A stretch of DNA of 64,000 bases from Pseudomonadota bacterium (lineage in GTDB: Bacteria > Pseudomonadota > Gammaproteobacteria > Ga0077536): the NCBI GenBank assembly GCA_016719885.1, contig JADJYF010000005.1, positions 310,001 to 374,000 on the forward strand, in the 5' to 3' direction. The translations under genes and the position numbers were made by a program. Under the pieces are notes generated by a model that was given only the letters and a program-made list of their open reading frames with translations, was not told the DNA's origin and did no database searches. Positions 44,340 to 53,286 of the stretch are shown here, in pieces. Positions within the stretch are counted from its first letter, which is position 1. Each line of letters starts with the position of its first letter.

Positions 44340-45037
44340 GCGCGCAACAGGCGGTAGCCGGCGCCACGCACCGTCAACAGCACGCGCGGCGCGGCCGGAT
44401 CGGCTTCGAGCTTGCGCCGCAGCTTGGCGACGTGGATATCGACGGTGCGCGTTTCGAGCGCCAGCGCGTTGGCGTAGCCCCACACCTTGTGCAGCAGCTC
44501 TTCGCGCGATACCGCGCGCTCGGCATGGGCGAAAAGATATTGCAGCACGTCCATCTCACGACGTGTGAAGCACAGCGTCGCATCGCCGCGTCGGCCTTGC
44601 AGCGTGCCGGGATCGATCTTGACGTCGTCGTGCAATTCCAGCACCGACGTCACGCCCGGCAGCACGCGTGCGCGGCGCAGCACCGCGTTCACACGCAATA
44701 CCAGCTCGGCGACGGAGAACGGCTTGGCGACGTAATCATCGGCGCCCAGCGACAGGCCGTGGATGATGTCGTCGTCGGTGCCGCGCGCGGTGAGCAGGAT
44801 GATGGCCTGTTCGCGGTCGAGGTCGCGCAAGCGCCGACAGATCTCGAAGCCGTCCACACCCGGCAGCATCACGTCCAGCAGGACCATGTCGTAGGGACCG
44901 CGCTGCGCCTTGTGCCAGCCGTCGTTGCCATCGGCCGCGCTGTCGACCTGGAAGCCGTGGTAGGTGAATACGTCGATGAGGCCGCCGCGTATCGCGGCCT
45001 CGTCCTCGACGATGAGGATGCGCGGTTTGGAACTCAT
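44336..45037 (-). CDS. OmpR/PhoB-family response regulator
   Basis: The 233-residue product has a receiver (ILIVEDEAAIRGGLIDVFTY, phospho-acceptor in VLLDVMLPGVDGFE, conserved DDYVAKPF) and a winged-helix domain (TRREMDVLQYLFAHAERAVS, ending TVRGAGYRLLRA). It is followed by its coupled, broken kinase gene. The promoter region toward the PspA-like gene contains a CpxR-like direct repeat, so the regulator may control both directions. Confidence 0.93.
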   Translation of the reverse strand: MSSKPRILIVEDEAAIRGGLIDVFTYHGFQVDSAADGNDGWHKAQRGPYDMVLLDVMLPGVDGFEICRRLRDLDREQAIILLTARGTDDDIIHGLSLGADDYVAKPFSVAELVLRVNAVLRRARVLPGVTSVLELHDDVKIDPGTLQGRRGDATLCFTRREMDVLQYLFAHAERAVSREELLHKVWGYANALALETRTVDIHVAKLRRKLEADPAAPRVLLTVRGAGYRLLRA

Positions 45038-45098
45038 GTCGCTGCCATGTGACGGATGACCCGGGCCGCGAGCATAACAAGAAGCCGCCCGCGCGCTT

Positions 45099-45114
45099 GT
45101 AAACGCCATGTAAA
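45099..45114. promoter_or_regulatory. CpxR-like direct repeat GTAAA-N6-GTAAA
   Basis: GTAAA CGCCAT GTAAA lies in the 165-bp space between the divergent response-regulator and PspA-like genes. CpxR sites are GTAAA repeats with a short spacer (4-8 nt). A third half-site in inverse orientation (TTTAC) follows at about 45131-45135. It is the best candidate site for the adjacent OmpR-type regulator. Confidence 0.5.
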
Positions 45115-45202
45115 CACGCGCGCCGCGCTTTTACCAAAAGTGGCCTGCCACGCCGCGCGCGCCGTACCTAGAGTGCTCACCTCGTCCCACGGAGGAGAGC
45201 CC

Positions 45203-45742
45203 ATGACCTTGTTCACCCGACTCGGCCGCTTGCTGCGCGCCGATTTCAACGCCGTCATCGACGGCCTCGAAGAACCGGCCAGCCTGTTGCGCCAGGCGGT
45301 GCGCGACATGCAGAGCGCGCTCGACGTCGAGCACGGCGAAGCCGCGCGTTTGCGCGACGACATGCAGCGCGTCGCGCAGGCCTTGCAGGAATGCCAGGTG
45401 CGTCTCGCCGCGCTCGATGAAGAGCTCGGCCTGTGTCTCGACGCCGAGCAGGACGCACTGGCGCGTGATCTCGTGCGGCGCAAACTCGAGACCGCGCGCC
45501 ATGCCGCGCAACTCGGCGAGCGGCAGCAGGCGTTGCGCGAGGCTCACCAGCGCCTCGAGGCGCGCATCGTCGAACACGCAGAGCGCCTGCAGGCGCTGCG
45601 CGAGCAGGCCAGCCTGCACGATGCGCTCGCTACCGCCGCCAGTGGCGAGCCCGCTGGCGCGGCAACGCTCACGCAGCCCGTCAGTGCCGCCGAGATCGAG
45701 GTCGCGCTGCTGCGCGAGCGGCAGCGGAGGGCGCGCCCGTGA
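45203..45742 (+). CDS. PspA/IM30-like protein
   Basis: The 179-residue product is almost entirely helical coiled coil, with the start MTLFTRLGRLLRADFNAVIDGLEEP matching the PspA/IM30 N-terminus; SLLRQAVRDMQSAL is a family segment. PspA proteins bind stressed inner membrane. The strong site GGAGGAG precedes the ATG. It is shorter than E. coli PspA (about 220). The next gene starts inside its stop codon (GTGA). Confidence 0.85.
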   Translation: MTLFTRLGRLLRADFNAVIDGLEEPASLLRQAVRDMQSALDVEHGEAARLRDDMQRVAQALQECQVRLAALDEELGLCLDAEQDALARDLVRRKLETARHAAQLGERQQALREAHQRLEARIVEHAERLQALREQASLHDALATAASGEPAGAATLTQPVSAAEIEVALLRERQRRARP

Positions 45743-46293
45743 AGCGCCTGACTTTCATCGAAGCGGCAATCACGGCATTGGCCTTGAGCGTGGTTGGTGC
45801 GGTGCTCGCCGCGGTGCTGACACCGCTGTTCGGCGTGACGCTGGTATCGCGCGCCTTGTGCCTGTTGCTGGCGCTCGCCTACGTGCTGTTCCTGCTTGCG
45901 CGCAGTCGTCATCACCATGGCCGCGTGACGCTGCTTGCCGCGTGGGCGCTCGCCGCCGTCGCCATCACGCTGTTGTGCCCGACGCTGTTCAGCATGGTCG
46001 CCGCCCATCTCACGCTGGTGTGGCTGACACGCGCCCTGCTCATGCACACCAGCGTGTTCACCGCGATGGCGGACCTGCTGCTGTGCGGCTTGTCACTGGC
46101 CGCCGGCTGCTGGGCTTTCGTCGAGACCGCCAGCGTGTTCGCCGGGCTATGGAGCCTCGGCCTCGTGCAGGCGGCCTGCAGCCTGTTGCCACTTAAGCCA
46201 CGCCCGGTCGCGCGGCACGACGCCGACCAGGCTTTCACCCATGCCGCGCGGGCCGCCGAACAGGCCCTGCGTGCCTTCGAGCGCGCGCGCTGA
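45739..46293 (+). CDS. multi-pass membrane protein in the PspA-like operon
   Basis: The 184-residue product starts with a GTG overlapping the PspA-like stop. It has about five hydrophobic helices (ALSVVGAVLAAVLTPLFGV, ALCLLLALAYVLFLLAR, TLLAAWALAAVAITLLC, ADLLLCGLSLAAGCWAF). A short helical tail follows (TLKPRP-like LLPLKPRPVARHD). No family recognised. Position suggests a partner or membrane anchor for the PspA-like protein. Confidence 0.7.
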   Translation: MKRLTFIEAAITALALSVVGAVLAAVLTPLFGVTLVSRALCLLLALAYVLFLLARSRHHHGRVTLLAAWALAAVAITLLCPTLFSMVAAHLTLVWLTRALLMHTSVFTAMADLLLCGLSLAAGCWAFVETASVFAGLWSLGLVQAACSLLPLKPRPVARHDADQAFTHAARAAEQALRAFERAR

Positions 46294-46330
46294 GCGGCGC
46301 GCGCTCTTTCATCAACGAGGAATATTCACC

Positions 46331-47548
46331 ATGAAACAGCAGTTACTCGGCCTCACCCTGGCCAGCCTCACCCTCGCCGCGATCATCGGCTACCCGCGCC
46401 TGCACGACGCCGAGGCCGCCGCGCCGCCCGTCGTCGGCCAGCCCATCACGTCGGCCGCGACGCCGCCCGCCAGCCAGCGGCCGCGCGTGGACCTGGTATT
46501 CGTGCTCGATACCACCGGCAGCATGGGCGGACTCATCCAGACCGCCAAGGACAAGATCTGGTCCATCGCCACCACCATGGCACGCGCGCAGCCGGCGCCC
46601 GAGATCCGCATCGGCCTGGTGGCCTATCGCGATCGCGGTGACCGCTATGTCACCCAGGTGTTCGACCTGACCACGGATCTCGATTCCATGTATGCGCATC
46701 TCATGGACTTCCAGGCCGACGGTGGCGGTGACGGGCCCGAGGCGGTCAACCAGGCCCTGCAGGATGCGGTCTCGCGCATGAGCTGGAACACGCAAGCCGG
46801 CACCTACAAGGCGGTGTTCCTGGTCGGCGACGCGCCGCCGCACCTCGATTACCAGGACGACGTGCAGTTTCCGGCCACGGTGGCGCTGGCGCGCCAACGC
46901 GGCATCGTCATCAACACCATCCAGTGCGGCAATCAAGGTGACACCGTGCAGCCGTGGCGGCAGATCGCGGCGCTCGGCGCCGGCGATTATCTGAAGGTCG
47001 ACCAGGATGGTGGCGCGCTGGCCTTGAATACGCCTTTCGACGACACGCTGGCGCGCTTGTCGGCGAGGCTGGACGAAACCCGGCTCTATTACGGCGATGA
47101 GAAAGTGCAGGCCGAGAAGCGCGCCAAGCTGGCCGCCACCAGCAAGCTCGAGGCGGCCGCTTCGCCGGCGGTGAAGGCGCGACGGGCGGCCTTCAATGCC
47201 TCCGCGAGCGGCGCCGCCAACCTGCTCGGCGACCGCGAACTGGTGGACGGGGTGGCGAGCGGCCGCGTGCGACTCGAGGACATTCGCCAGGATGAACTGC
47301 CGGCGCCGCTCAAGGCCATGGCCCCGGAAGCGCAATCGAGCTACCTGCGCGAGCACGCCGCGAAGCGCGCGCAGATCAAAAAAGAGATGGCAGACGTCGC
47401 CGCCAAGCGTGATGCGTGGCTGGGCGAACAGGTCGCGAAGTCCGGCGGCGCCAGCGATACGCTGGACGCGAAGTTGTTCGGCACGCTGCGCAAGCAGGCC
47501 AAGCGCGATGGCGCCTTGGAACTCGGCAGATCCGGGCCGGCGTATTGA
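46331..47548 (+). CDS. von Willebrand factor A domain protein, exported
   Basis: The 405-residue product has a signal peptide/anchor (GLTLASLTLAAIIGYPRL) and a vWA domain with the metal-site motif DTTGSMGGL (canonical DxSxS has T here), then VGDAPPHLDYQDD and AALGAGDYLKVDQDGGALA. The C-terminal half is helical and charged. GAGGA lies 9 nt before the ATG. As third gene after the PspA-like and membrane genes it fits an envelope-maintenance role. Confidence 0.85.
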   Translation: MKQQLLGLTLASLTLAAIIGYPRLHDAEAAAPPVVGQPITSAATPPASQRPRVDLVFVLDTTGSMGGLIQTAKDKIWSIATTMARAQPAPEIRIGLVAYRDRGDRYVTQVFDLTTDLDSMYAHLMDFQADGGGDGPEAVNQALQDAVSRMSWNTQAGTYKAVFLVGDAPPHLDYQDDVQFPATVALARQRGIVINTIQCGNQGDTVQPWRQIAALGAGDYLKVDQDGGALALNTPFDDTLARLSARLDETRLYYGDEKVQAEKRAKLAATSKLEAAASPAVKARRAAFNASASGAANLLGDRELVDGVASGRVRLEDIRQDELPAPLKAMAPEAQSSYLREHAAKRAQIKKEMADVAAKRDAWLGEQVAKSGGASDTLDAKLFGTLRKQAKRDGALELGRSGPAY

Positions 47549-47732
47549 GCGCGAGGTCAGCCTTGCGGTCGTGAGGCGGTGACAGCGCCTCACTATCCGG
47601 CAGGTGGCCGCCTCCCTTGCTTTTGCGACGCCGCGCGCGCAACGTCAGGCGCACACGAAGCGTGCCCACGCGTCGTCATCGCCGGCCCTGTCGCCGGCTG
47701 TTCGGAAATCCAAAGAGGGAGAGGTAGACAGC

Positions 47733-48671
47733 ATGGCGCAGATACGTGAAATCACTTCGGGCTTGCAGTTCCCCGAAGGTCCGGTCGCGATGGACGATGG
47801 CAGTGTGCTGGTGGTCGAGATCAAGCGCGGCACGCTGACGCGCGTCAAACCCGATGGCAAGCAGCAGATTATCGCCCATGTCGGCGGCGGCCCCAACGGC
47901 GCGGCCATCGGCCCCGACGGCGCCTGCTACATCTGCAACGACGGCGGCTTCGAATGGATGGAAATGGACGGCATGACGGTGCCGGGTCATACCCCGCACA
48001 GCTACACGCGCGGCAGCATCCAGCGCGTCGACCTCAACACCGGCAAGGTCGAAGTGCTCTACACCCAGTGCGACGGTCATGCCTTGAAAGGCCCGAATGA
48101 CATCGTGTTCGATAAACACGGCGGCATGTGGTTCACCGATTTCGGCAAGACCTATGACCGCTCGCGCGATCGCACCGGCATCTTCTACGCCAAGACCGAC
48201 GGTTCGTTCATCAAGGAAGTGGTGTTCCCCATGGACGGCCCCAACGGCATCGGTCTCGGCCCCAACGACAAGATGTTGTACGTCGCCGAGACCTTCACCG
48301 CGCGCGTGTGGCAATGGGAAGTGAGCGGCCCCGGCGAATTGAAGCGCGTGGCCGGCGTCGGTGGCCCGCTGCTGGAAGGACCGGGCGGCGCAACCTTGTT
48401 GACCGGCCTGCCGGGCTACCAATTGCTCGACTCACTGGCGGTCGATGCCGAAGGCTGGGTGAGCGTCGCCACCATCATCAACGGCGGCATCACGTCGATT
48501 TCGCCCGATGGCAAGAAGATTGAACACACGCCGCTGCCCGATCCCCTGACCACCAACGTGTGCTTCGGCGGCAAGGACATGCGCACCGCCTACGCGACCT
48601 TGTCCGGCACCGGTAAGTTGGTGGCCTACGACAGCCCGCGCGCGGGTCTGCGTTTGAACTTCAACGCCTGA
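47733..48671 (+). CDS. SMP-30/gluconolactonase-like hydrolase
   Basis: The 312-residue product is a six-bladed propeller of the SMP-30/Gnl family: GLQFPEGPVAMDDGSVLVVE, the metal ligands in GPNDIVFDKHGGMWFTD and PMDGPNGIGLGPN, and DSLAVDAEGWVSVATI. These enzymes hydrolyse sugar lactones or similar esters. A purine-rich site precedes the ATG at 47733. It stands alone downstream of the vWA gene. Confidence 0.9.
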   Translation: MAQIREITSGLQFPEGPVAMDDGSVLVVEIKRGTLTRVKPDGKQQIIAHVGGGPNGAAIGPDGACYICNDGGFEWMEMDGMTVPGHTPHSYTRGSIQRVDLNTGKVEVLYTQCDGHALKGPNDIVFDKHGGMWFTDFGKTYDRSRDRTGIFYAKTDGSFIKEVVFPMDGPNGIGLGPNDKMLYVAETFTARVWQWEVSGPGELKRVAGVGGPLLEGPGGATLLTGLPGYQLLDSLAVDAEGWVSVATIINGGITSISPDGKKIEHTPLPDPLTTNVCFGGKDMRTAYATLSGTGKLVAYDSPRAGLRLNFNA

Positions 48672-48776
48672 GGACAGGCTCGATGCTCTAGCGCGCGGCA
48701 ATGTCACATTGTCGCGCGCTGTCTCGTCTGGTGTTTGAAGCCGCCCATCCTGGCGCGGCGGGCAGATGCCAGCATC

Positions 48777-49142
48777 ATGAAGCACCTTCGTCTCGTCCTC
48801 GGCCTGCTGTTCGCCGTCAACGGCCTCGCGATGCTCATCGCGCCGGGCCACTGGTACGGCGCGGTGCCGGGTGTCATGGACAGCGGCCCTTTCAACGCGC
48901 ATTTCATCCGTGACATCGGCGCCGTCTATGCACTCGGCGGCCTTGCGTTCATGGCGCTCGCCGTGACCGCCGCGGCGCGTGACTATGCGCGCGCGGCCAG
49001 CGCCTTCCTGCTCGCCCATGGCGCCATCCACGTGTTCGAAGTCGCGGCCGGTGTGCACGCCGTGGAACACCTCGTGACAGACGCGCCGGGTGTACTGCTG
49101 CTGCCGCTGCTCGCCGCGTGGGCGGCTTCAGAAAAGCACTAG
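48777..49142 (+). CDS. small multi-pass membrane protein, unknown
   Basis: The 121-residue product has about four helices (RLVLGLLFAVNGLAMLIAP, IGAVYALGGLAFMALAVTA, AASAFLLAHGAIHVFEVAAG, GVLLLPLLAAWAA). The HFIRDIGAVYALGG segment recalls small uncharacterised membrane proteins of proteobacteria. Starts at ATG 48777; no strong Shine-Dalgarno. Confidence 0.65.
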   Translation: MKHLRLVLGLLFAVNGLAMLIAPGHWYGAVPGVMDSGPFNAHFIRDIGAVYALGGLAFMALAVTAAARDYARAASAFLLAHGAIHVFEVAAGVHAVEHLVTDAPGVLLLPLLAAWAASEKH

Positions 49143-49148
49143 ACTAGC

Positions 49149-49560
49149 GGGGGGAGGGGCGTTCCTGCGCTTCCTGTTCTCGGCTTCGCGGTGCGAGGGG
49201 GCCGGGGTGGTTGCGCGCATCGCCGCCACCCTCTTTGAAGATTGTGGTCCCTGCACGCAGTTGGTGGTGCGCATGGCCGAAGAGGCCGGCGTCGATGGCA
49301 CCACCGTGCGTGCCATCATCGCCGGTGACGAGGCGGCGCTCGACGAGGAGACCTTGTTGGCCCTGGCGGGGCGGTGCTGCTGGGCGCCGGATTGGCTGCA
49401 CGACAGGCGGTGCGGGTGGGGTGAGGCGGGTGGTGTCGCTGGCGCTCATCACGCAACGCGCGTCTACCGACGCTGCGGGGCTCGGCGCCGCCTGGGCCGG
49501 TCGAGGTCGGCGGACACAGCGTCGCCCCGACCTTGTTCGCGTCGGCATGACGCGTGGCGT
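49149..49560 (+). pseudogene. decayed carboxymuconolactone decarboxylase-like gene
   Basis: Between 49149 and about 49440 one frame reads ARIAATLFEDCGPCTQLVVRM then AEEAGVDGTTVRAIIAGDE, the core of an AhpD/carboxymuconolactone decarboxylase-type protein with its CxxC-like CGPC. The frame then shifts (SLALITQRASTDAAG continues in another frame at 49437-49482), and no complete reading frame remains. It precedes a broken ECF41 sigma gene, the classical partner order. Confidence 0.7.
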
Positions 49561-49571
49561 GCGAGGAGCGT

Positions 49572-50304
49572 CATGGACAATCCACACGGGGTCGATTTCG
49601 AAAGTCATCGCGCGCGACTGCGTGGACTTGCCTATCGCGCTGGGCGGGATGCCGACGACATCGTGCAGGGGGGCTGCGCTGGGGGCGGGGGGGAAATCGG
49701 CGCACCTGGGGTGGTCACACCTGTGCCTGGATCGCCGAGGGGGGGGAGCAGTACGTCGGCCAATGGTTGCCCGAACCTTTGCTGGCCAGCTGACGCCTGG
49801 CAGCCGGTCGGAAGTCGCCCATGAATTGGCGCGTGACCTGACTTTGCCCTGTTGCGCACGCTCGACAGCCTGCGGGGGCGTTCCTGTTCGACGTGTTCGA
49901 TGTCGATTTCGACACCTCGCCGCGACCCTGCGGGGGCGCCAACTGCAGGGCACGCCAGCACATCCGGAGCGCGCGCGCTTTGTCGCGCGCGAGACGGCCG
50001 GCGCCTGCGGCATTCGCCGGGGTCGGCGGCGACCGAGACTGAGGCGCTACTGGCCAGGACGCGGTGTTCTCTGATGGCGGGGCAAGGTCGCGGCGGTGTT
50101 GCCCTTGTGGGCGGCGACGATTGCCGGCGATGGGCTTGCCAGGGGGGACTGCGGAGTTCGTCGGGTGAACGGCACGGGCCTGCTGCGGAGGCCGGCCAGG
50201 TGCTGCAGACCATGGCCTTCGAACTCGATACGCAGGACCGCATCGCCGCCATCTACGTGCAGAGGAATCCGGACAAGCTGCGGCATCTCCAAGTGCGCGA
50301 ATGA
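49572..50304 (+). pseudogene. decayed ECF41-type (SigJ-like) sigma factor gene
   Basis: Fragments in shifting frames trace a full ECF41 sigma factor. They are FESHRARLRGLAYR then DADDIVQ (sigma region 2), QWLPEPLLAS at 49761 (the WLPEP linker signature), FLFDVFDVDFDT, a DGGGK-like segment at 50073 with one base missing, and finally QTMAFELDTQDRIAAIYVQ and NPDKLRHL (the NPDKL signature). Region 2 lacks residues between LAYR and DADD. The last stop (50302-50304) falls in a family A REP palindrome. No intact sigma gene remains. Confidence 0.78.
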
Positions 50305-50407
50305 ATTCGCACCTACAGGTGCAGCGTTCGCGCTATGCAGGAATGTCAGGCTGAAGCCTGACCCACAAATACATCGGCCAGTGCTGTGGGTCAGGCTTCA
50401 GCCTGAC
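50295..50407. repeat. REP cluster: one family A unit and a family B pair
   Basis: A slightly degenerate family A unit (50295-50316, -) is followed by family B units at 50345-50366 (-) and 50386-50407 (+). The B pair is arranged outward, opposite to the inward pairs elsewhere. This separates the sigma-factor pseudogene from the acyl-CoA dehydrogenase pair. Confidence 0.82.
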
Positions 50408-50419
50408 ATTCGATGCGCC

Positions 50420-51679
50420 CTAGCGTCCGCGCGTCGGATTCCTCGGCACATCGCGGAACGGGCCGGTATCCATGCGCGGTTCGCGCGGCAGATCCAATAC
50501 GCGTTCGCCGATGATGTTGCGCTGGATCTCATCGGTGCCGCCGGCGATCGAAGTCGCCGGCACCGATAACAGGATCTCGGCGATGAGGCCGTCGTGAGGA
50601 CCGTCCGCGCCGGCCAGCATCGCGTCCGCGCCGCTGATGAGGGTATGCACGTGGGACGCCGCGCGCGCCACGTGACTCGCCACCAGTTTGCCTAGCGAGC
50701 CTTCCGGACCTTCCGGTTTGCCGGCAACCTTGGCCTGGCGTGCGCGGTGCGCCAGCCATTCGGCGCTGCGCGACAGCATCATGAGGCGCGCGATGTCCTG
50801 GCGCAGCGCGGGATCGGCGAGACGACCGGTTTCGCGGGCGCGGCTCATGATCAAGTCGACGCGACCGGCGCGCTGCGGATACCACTTGTAGGGTTCCATC
50901 ACCGTCGCTATCTCGGCGCGCTCTTGGTCGTAGATGGCGCCCGCGTAGGGAGAGGCATGGCCCCAGCGGCGCAAGGCGTCGGCATTGCGGCGCTCGTGGG
51001 CGAGCGTGGTCATGGCTATCTTCCAACCGTCGCCGGTCTTGCCGACCAGGTTTTCCGCCGGCACCTTGGCATCGGTGAAGAACACCTGGTTGAACGAGGC
51101 GTGGCCGTTCATCTGCTTCAGGGGCTGCACTTCGACGCCGGGCTGGGTCATGTCGATGATGAAGTACGACATGCCGCTGTGCTTGGGCGCATCCCAGTCG
51201 GTGCGCGCCAGCAGCAGGCCCCAATCGGCGTGATGGGCGCTGGTGGTCCACAGTTTCTGACCGTTAATCACCCAGCCATCGCTGTCGCTGTGGGCGCGGG
51301 TGGTGGCGCCGGCCAGGTCCGAGCCGCTGCCGGGTTCACTGAAGAGCTGACACCAGGTGTCTTCGCCGGTCAGGATGCGGCGCAGGAAACGCGCCTTGTG
51401 CGCATTCGAACCATGTTCGAGCAGCGTCGCCGCCGCCAGCAGGCGAATGCCGATGCGCGCCACGCCGACCGCCTGCGCGGCCTCGAATTCTTCTTCCACC
51501 GCGGGCAGCAAGGCCATCGGCAGTGAGCGACCATGCCAGGCGCGCGGCCAATGGGGCATGCCCCAGCCCGAATCGACCAGCAGGTTGCGCCACGCCACCA
51601 AGGATCGATTGACGTCCCAGTGCGCGCGCAGCCAGTCGCGCAGTTCGGCGCGTACTTCTGCTTCGTCGTGGGTGATCAT
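50420..51679 (-). CDS. acyl-CoA dehydrogenase (partner of the 51676-52812 gene)
   Basis: The 419-residue product has ACAD landmarks: TWCQLFSEPGSGSDLAGATT (FAD and substrate contact), SAHHADWGLLLAR, and the C-terminal SVPATSIAGGTDEIQRNIIG, typical of FadE-like subunits. The ATG overlaps the stop of the upstream acyl-CoA dehydrogenase gene (ATGA). Paired, coupled genes of unequal ACAD subunits form heterotetramers in steroid and bile-acid side-chain degradation; such pairing is the likely arrangement here. Confidence 0.9.
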   Translation of the reverse strand: MITHDEAEVRAELRDWLRAHWDVNRSLVAWRNLLVDSGWGMPHWPRAWHGRSLPMALLPAVEEEFEAAQAVGVARIGIRLLAAATLLEHGSNAHKARFLRRILTGEDTWCQLFSEPGSGSDLAGATTRAHSDSDGWVINGQKLWTTSAHHADWGLLLARTDWDAPKHSGMSYFIIDMTQPGVEVQPLKQMNGHASFNQVFFTDAKVPAENLVGKTGDGWKIAMTTLAHERRNADALRRWGHASPYAGAIYDQERAEIATVMEPYKWYPQRAGRVDLIMSRARETGRLADPALRQDIARLMMLSRSAEWLAHRARQAKVAGKPEGPEGSLGKLVASHVARAASHVHTLISGADAMLAGADGPHDGLIAEILLSVPATSIAGGTDEIQRNIIGERVLDLPREPRMDTGPFRDVPRNPTRGR

Positions 51680-52812
51680 GCGCTCGCCTCCGTCAGCGCC
51701 ATGTAGCGCTCGCGATGGTGACTGGCGTCGCCCAACATCACTTGCGAACTCTTGGCACGCTTGAACCACAGGTGCGTGTCTTCGTCCCAGGTGAAGCCGA
51801 TGCCGCCGTGGATCTGTATGCATTCGATGGCGGCGTGCATGTAGGCATCGCCGGCCATGGCCTTGGCCAGCGAGGCGAGCGCCGGCACTTCGCTGTCGTT
51901 GTCGTCGATGGCCGCCGCCGCGTAACGCGCCGCCGAGCTCGCGAGCTCCACTTCCAACAGCATCTCCGCGCACTTGTGCTTGATGGCCTGGAAGGAGCCG
52001 ATGGGGCGCCCGAACTGCATGCGCAGCTTGGCGTACCCGACCGCGGAATCGAGCAGCGCGCGTGCGCCTCCGACCATCTCGCAGGCCAGCGCGATGGTCG
52101 CGCGATCGAGACTCTGGCGCAGTTTCACGGCCGCCGATTCGGTGCCGCCTAGGCGTCGCGCGGGGGTGTCGCTGAAAGTGATCTCGGCCTGGCGACGCGT
52201 GCTGTCGATGGTCGCAAGCTGGCGCCGCGTGATGCCGACGGCCTCGGCATCGACGGCGTACACGCCGAGCCCGGCATCGCCGACGCTGCCGCGGGTGCGC
52301 GCCACCACCAGCAACAAGTCGGCGTGATGACCGTCGAGCACGAATTTCTTGTGGCCATCGAGGCGACAGGCCTCACCCTGGCCATGGGCCGTGAGCGTGG
52401 TGGCCGCCACGTCCCACTGCCCGCCACGTTCCACCCACGCCAGCGTGCCGAGCTTTTCGCCGCTGACCAGCGCCGGCAGCAGCATGGCCTGCTCGGTCTC
52501 GGTGGCGACGGTGCGCAGCACTTCGGTGGCGAGCACGCTGGAGGCGAAGTACGGCGCGCACAGCAAGGCCCGCCCCATTTCTTCCAACGCAATGCCGAGC
52601 TCGACGTAACCGAAGCCCTGGCCGCCCAGCGACTCCGGCACATGCACGCCGGTCAAGCCGAGCTCGGTGACGAGTTGCCGCCACAGCGCGCGGTCGTAAC
52701 CGGCGTCGCTCGCCATGTGCTTGCGCACTTCGCTGGTCGGCGAGCGTTCGCGCAAGAAGCGCGCGACGATGTCGCGGAATTGTTCCTGTTCGTCGGTATA
52801 GCCGAAGCGCAT
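51676..52812 (-). CDS. acyl-CoA dehydrogenase, smaller subunit of a coupled pair
   Basis: The 378-residue product starts MRFGYTDEQEQFRDIVARFL and has YAKLRMQFGRPIGSFQAIKH (the flavin-proximal segment) and IQIHGGIGFTWDEDTHLWFK near the C-terminus. GAGGAGGG precedes the ATG. The middle substrate loop lacks the TEPxxGSD motif seen in the partner, as expected when one subunit of a heteromer has lost part of the site. Confidence 0.9.
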   Translation of the reverse strand: MRFGYTDEQEQFRDIVARFLRERSPTSEVRKHMASDAGYDRALWRQLVTELGLTGVHVPESLGGQGFGYVELGIALEEMGRALLCAPYFASSVLATEVLRTVATETEQAMLLPALVSGEKLGTLAWVERGGQWDVAATTLTAHGQGEACRLDGHKKFVLDGHHADLLLVVARTRGSVGDAGLGVYAVDAEAVGITRRQLATIDSTRRQAEITFSDTPARRLGGTESAAVKLRQSLDRATIALACEMVGGARALLDSAVGYAKLRMQFGRPIGSFQAIKHKCAEMLLEVELASSAARYAAAAIDDNDSEVPALASLAKAMAGDAYMHAAIECIQIHGGIGFTWDEDTHLWFKRAKSSQVMLGDASHHRERYMALTEASA

Positions 52813-52911
52813 GGGTGTCCCTCCTCGTCGCGCCGCGAAGGCCGACGCGCATGGCCGGCATGGTGCCAGCTTTCCCGCGCGGCTTCGACACGCTATCAGT
52901 GAGGTGGGCGC

Positions 52912-53238
52912 TCAATCGCGTTGGTGGCGCGGCCCGATCTCGCTGAACACCCACACGCCTGCGGTGCGCTTGTTCAAGGCATCGCTCTGCACGCGTTCAC
53001 CGCGCGTGGCATTGAGATTGGTCAGTACATCCTTGGGCTCGTCCGCTTCCACTTCGTACAGCGCAAGATAGGGCAGCGGACACTTGGCGCCCTGTTCGTC
53101 GCTGAGCTTGAAGCGCTGCGCCGAACTCATGAGCGTGGTGGCCAGCACTTCATCGAGATGCAGCTTCTCGTAGTAATCGTTGTATTCGGCCTCGCGGCCG
53201 GCGGTCGGTTCGGTGAGGACGACGACGATGTGTTTCAT
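52912..53238 (-). CDS. EthD/dimeric alpha-beta barrel-like small protein
   Basis: The 108-residue product (KHIVVVLTEPTAGREAEYND then YYEKLHLDEVLATT and LPYLALYEVEADEPKDVLTN) has the layout of EthD-like/DUF4286 dimeric alpha-beta barrels that act in degradation pathways as auxiliary enzymes. GGAG lies 8 nt before the ATG. It heads the acyl-CoA dehydrogenase pair on the same strand (99 bp). Confidence 0.82.
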   Translation of the reverse strand: MKHIVVVLTEPTAGREAEYNDYYEKLHLDEVLATTLMSSAQRFKLSDEQGAKCPLPYLALYEVEADEPKDVLTNLNATRGERVQSDALNKRTAGVWVFSEIGPRHQRD

Positions 53239-53286
53239 GGCACGGCTCCAGCAATAGGATGGCTCGAAATGTATGCGGCTTCATCA

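Noticed and set aside
45116..45180. Sigma-54 promoter for the PspA-like operon
   Set aside because: A GTGGCC-TGCCAC stretch is present, but the TGGC/TTGC spacing of a -24/-12 promoter is not met.
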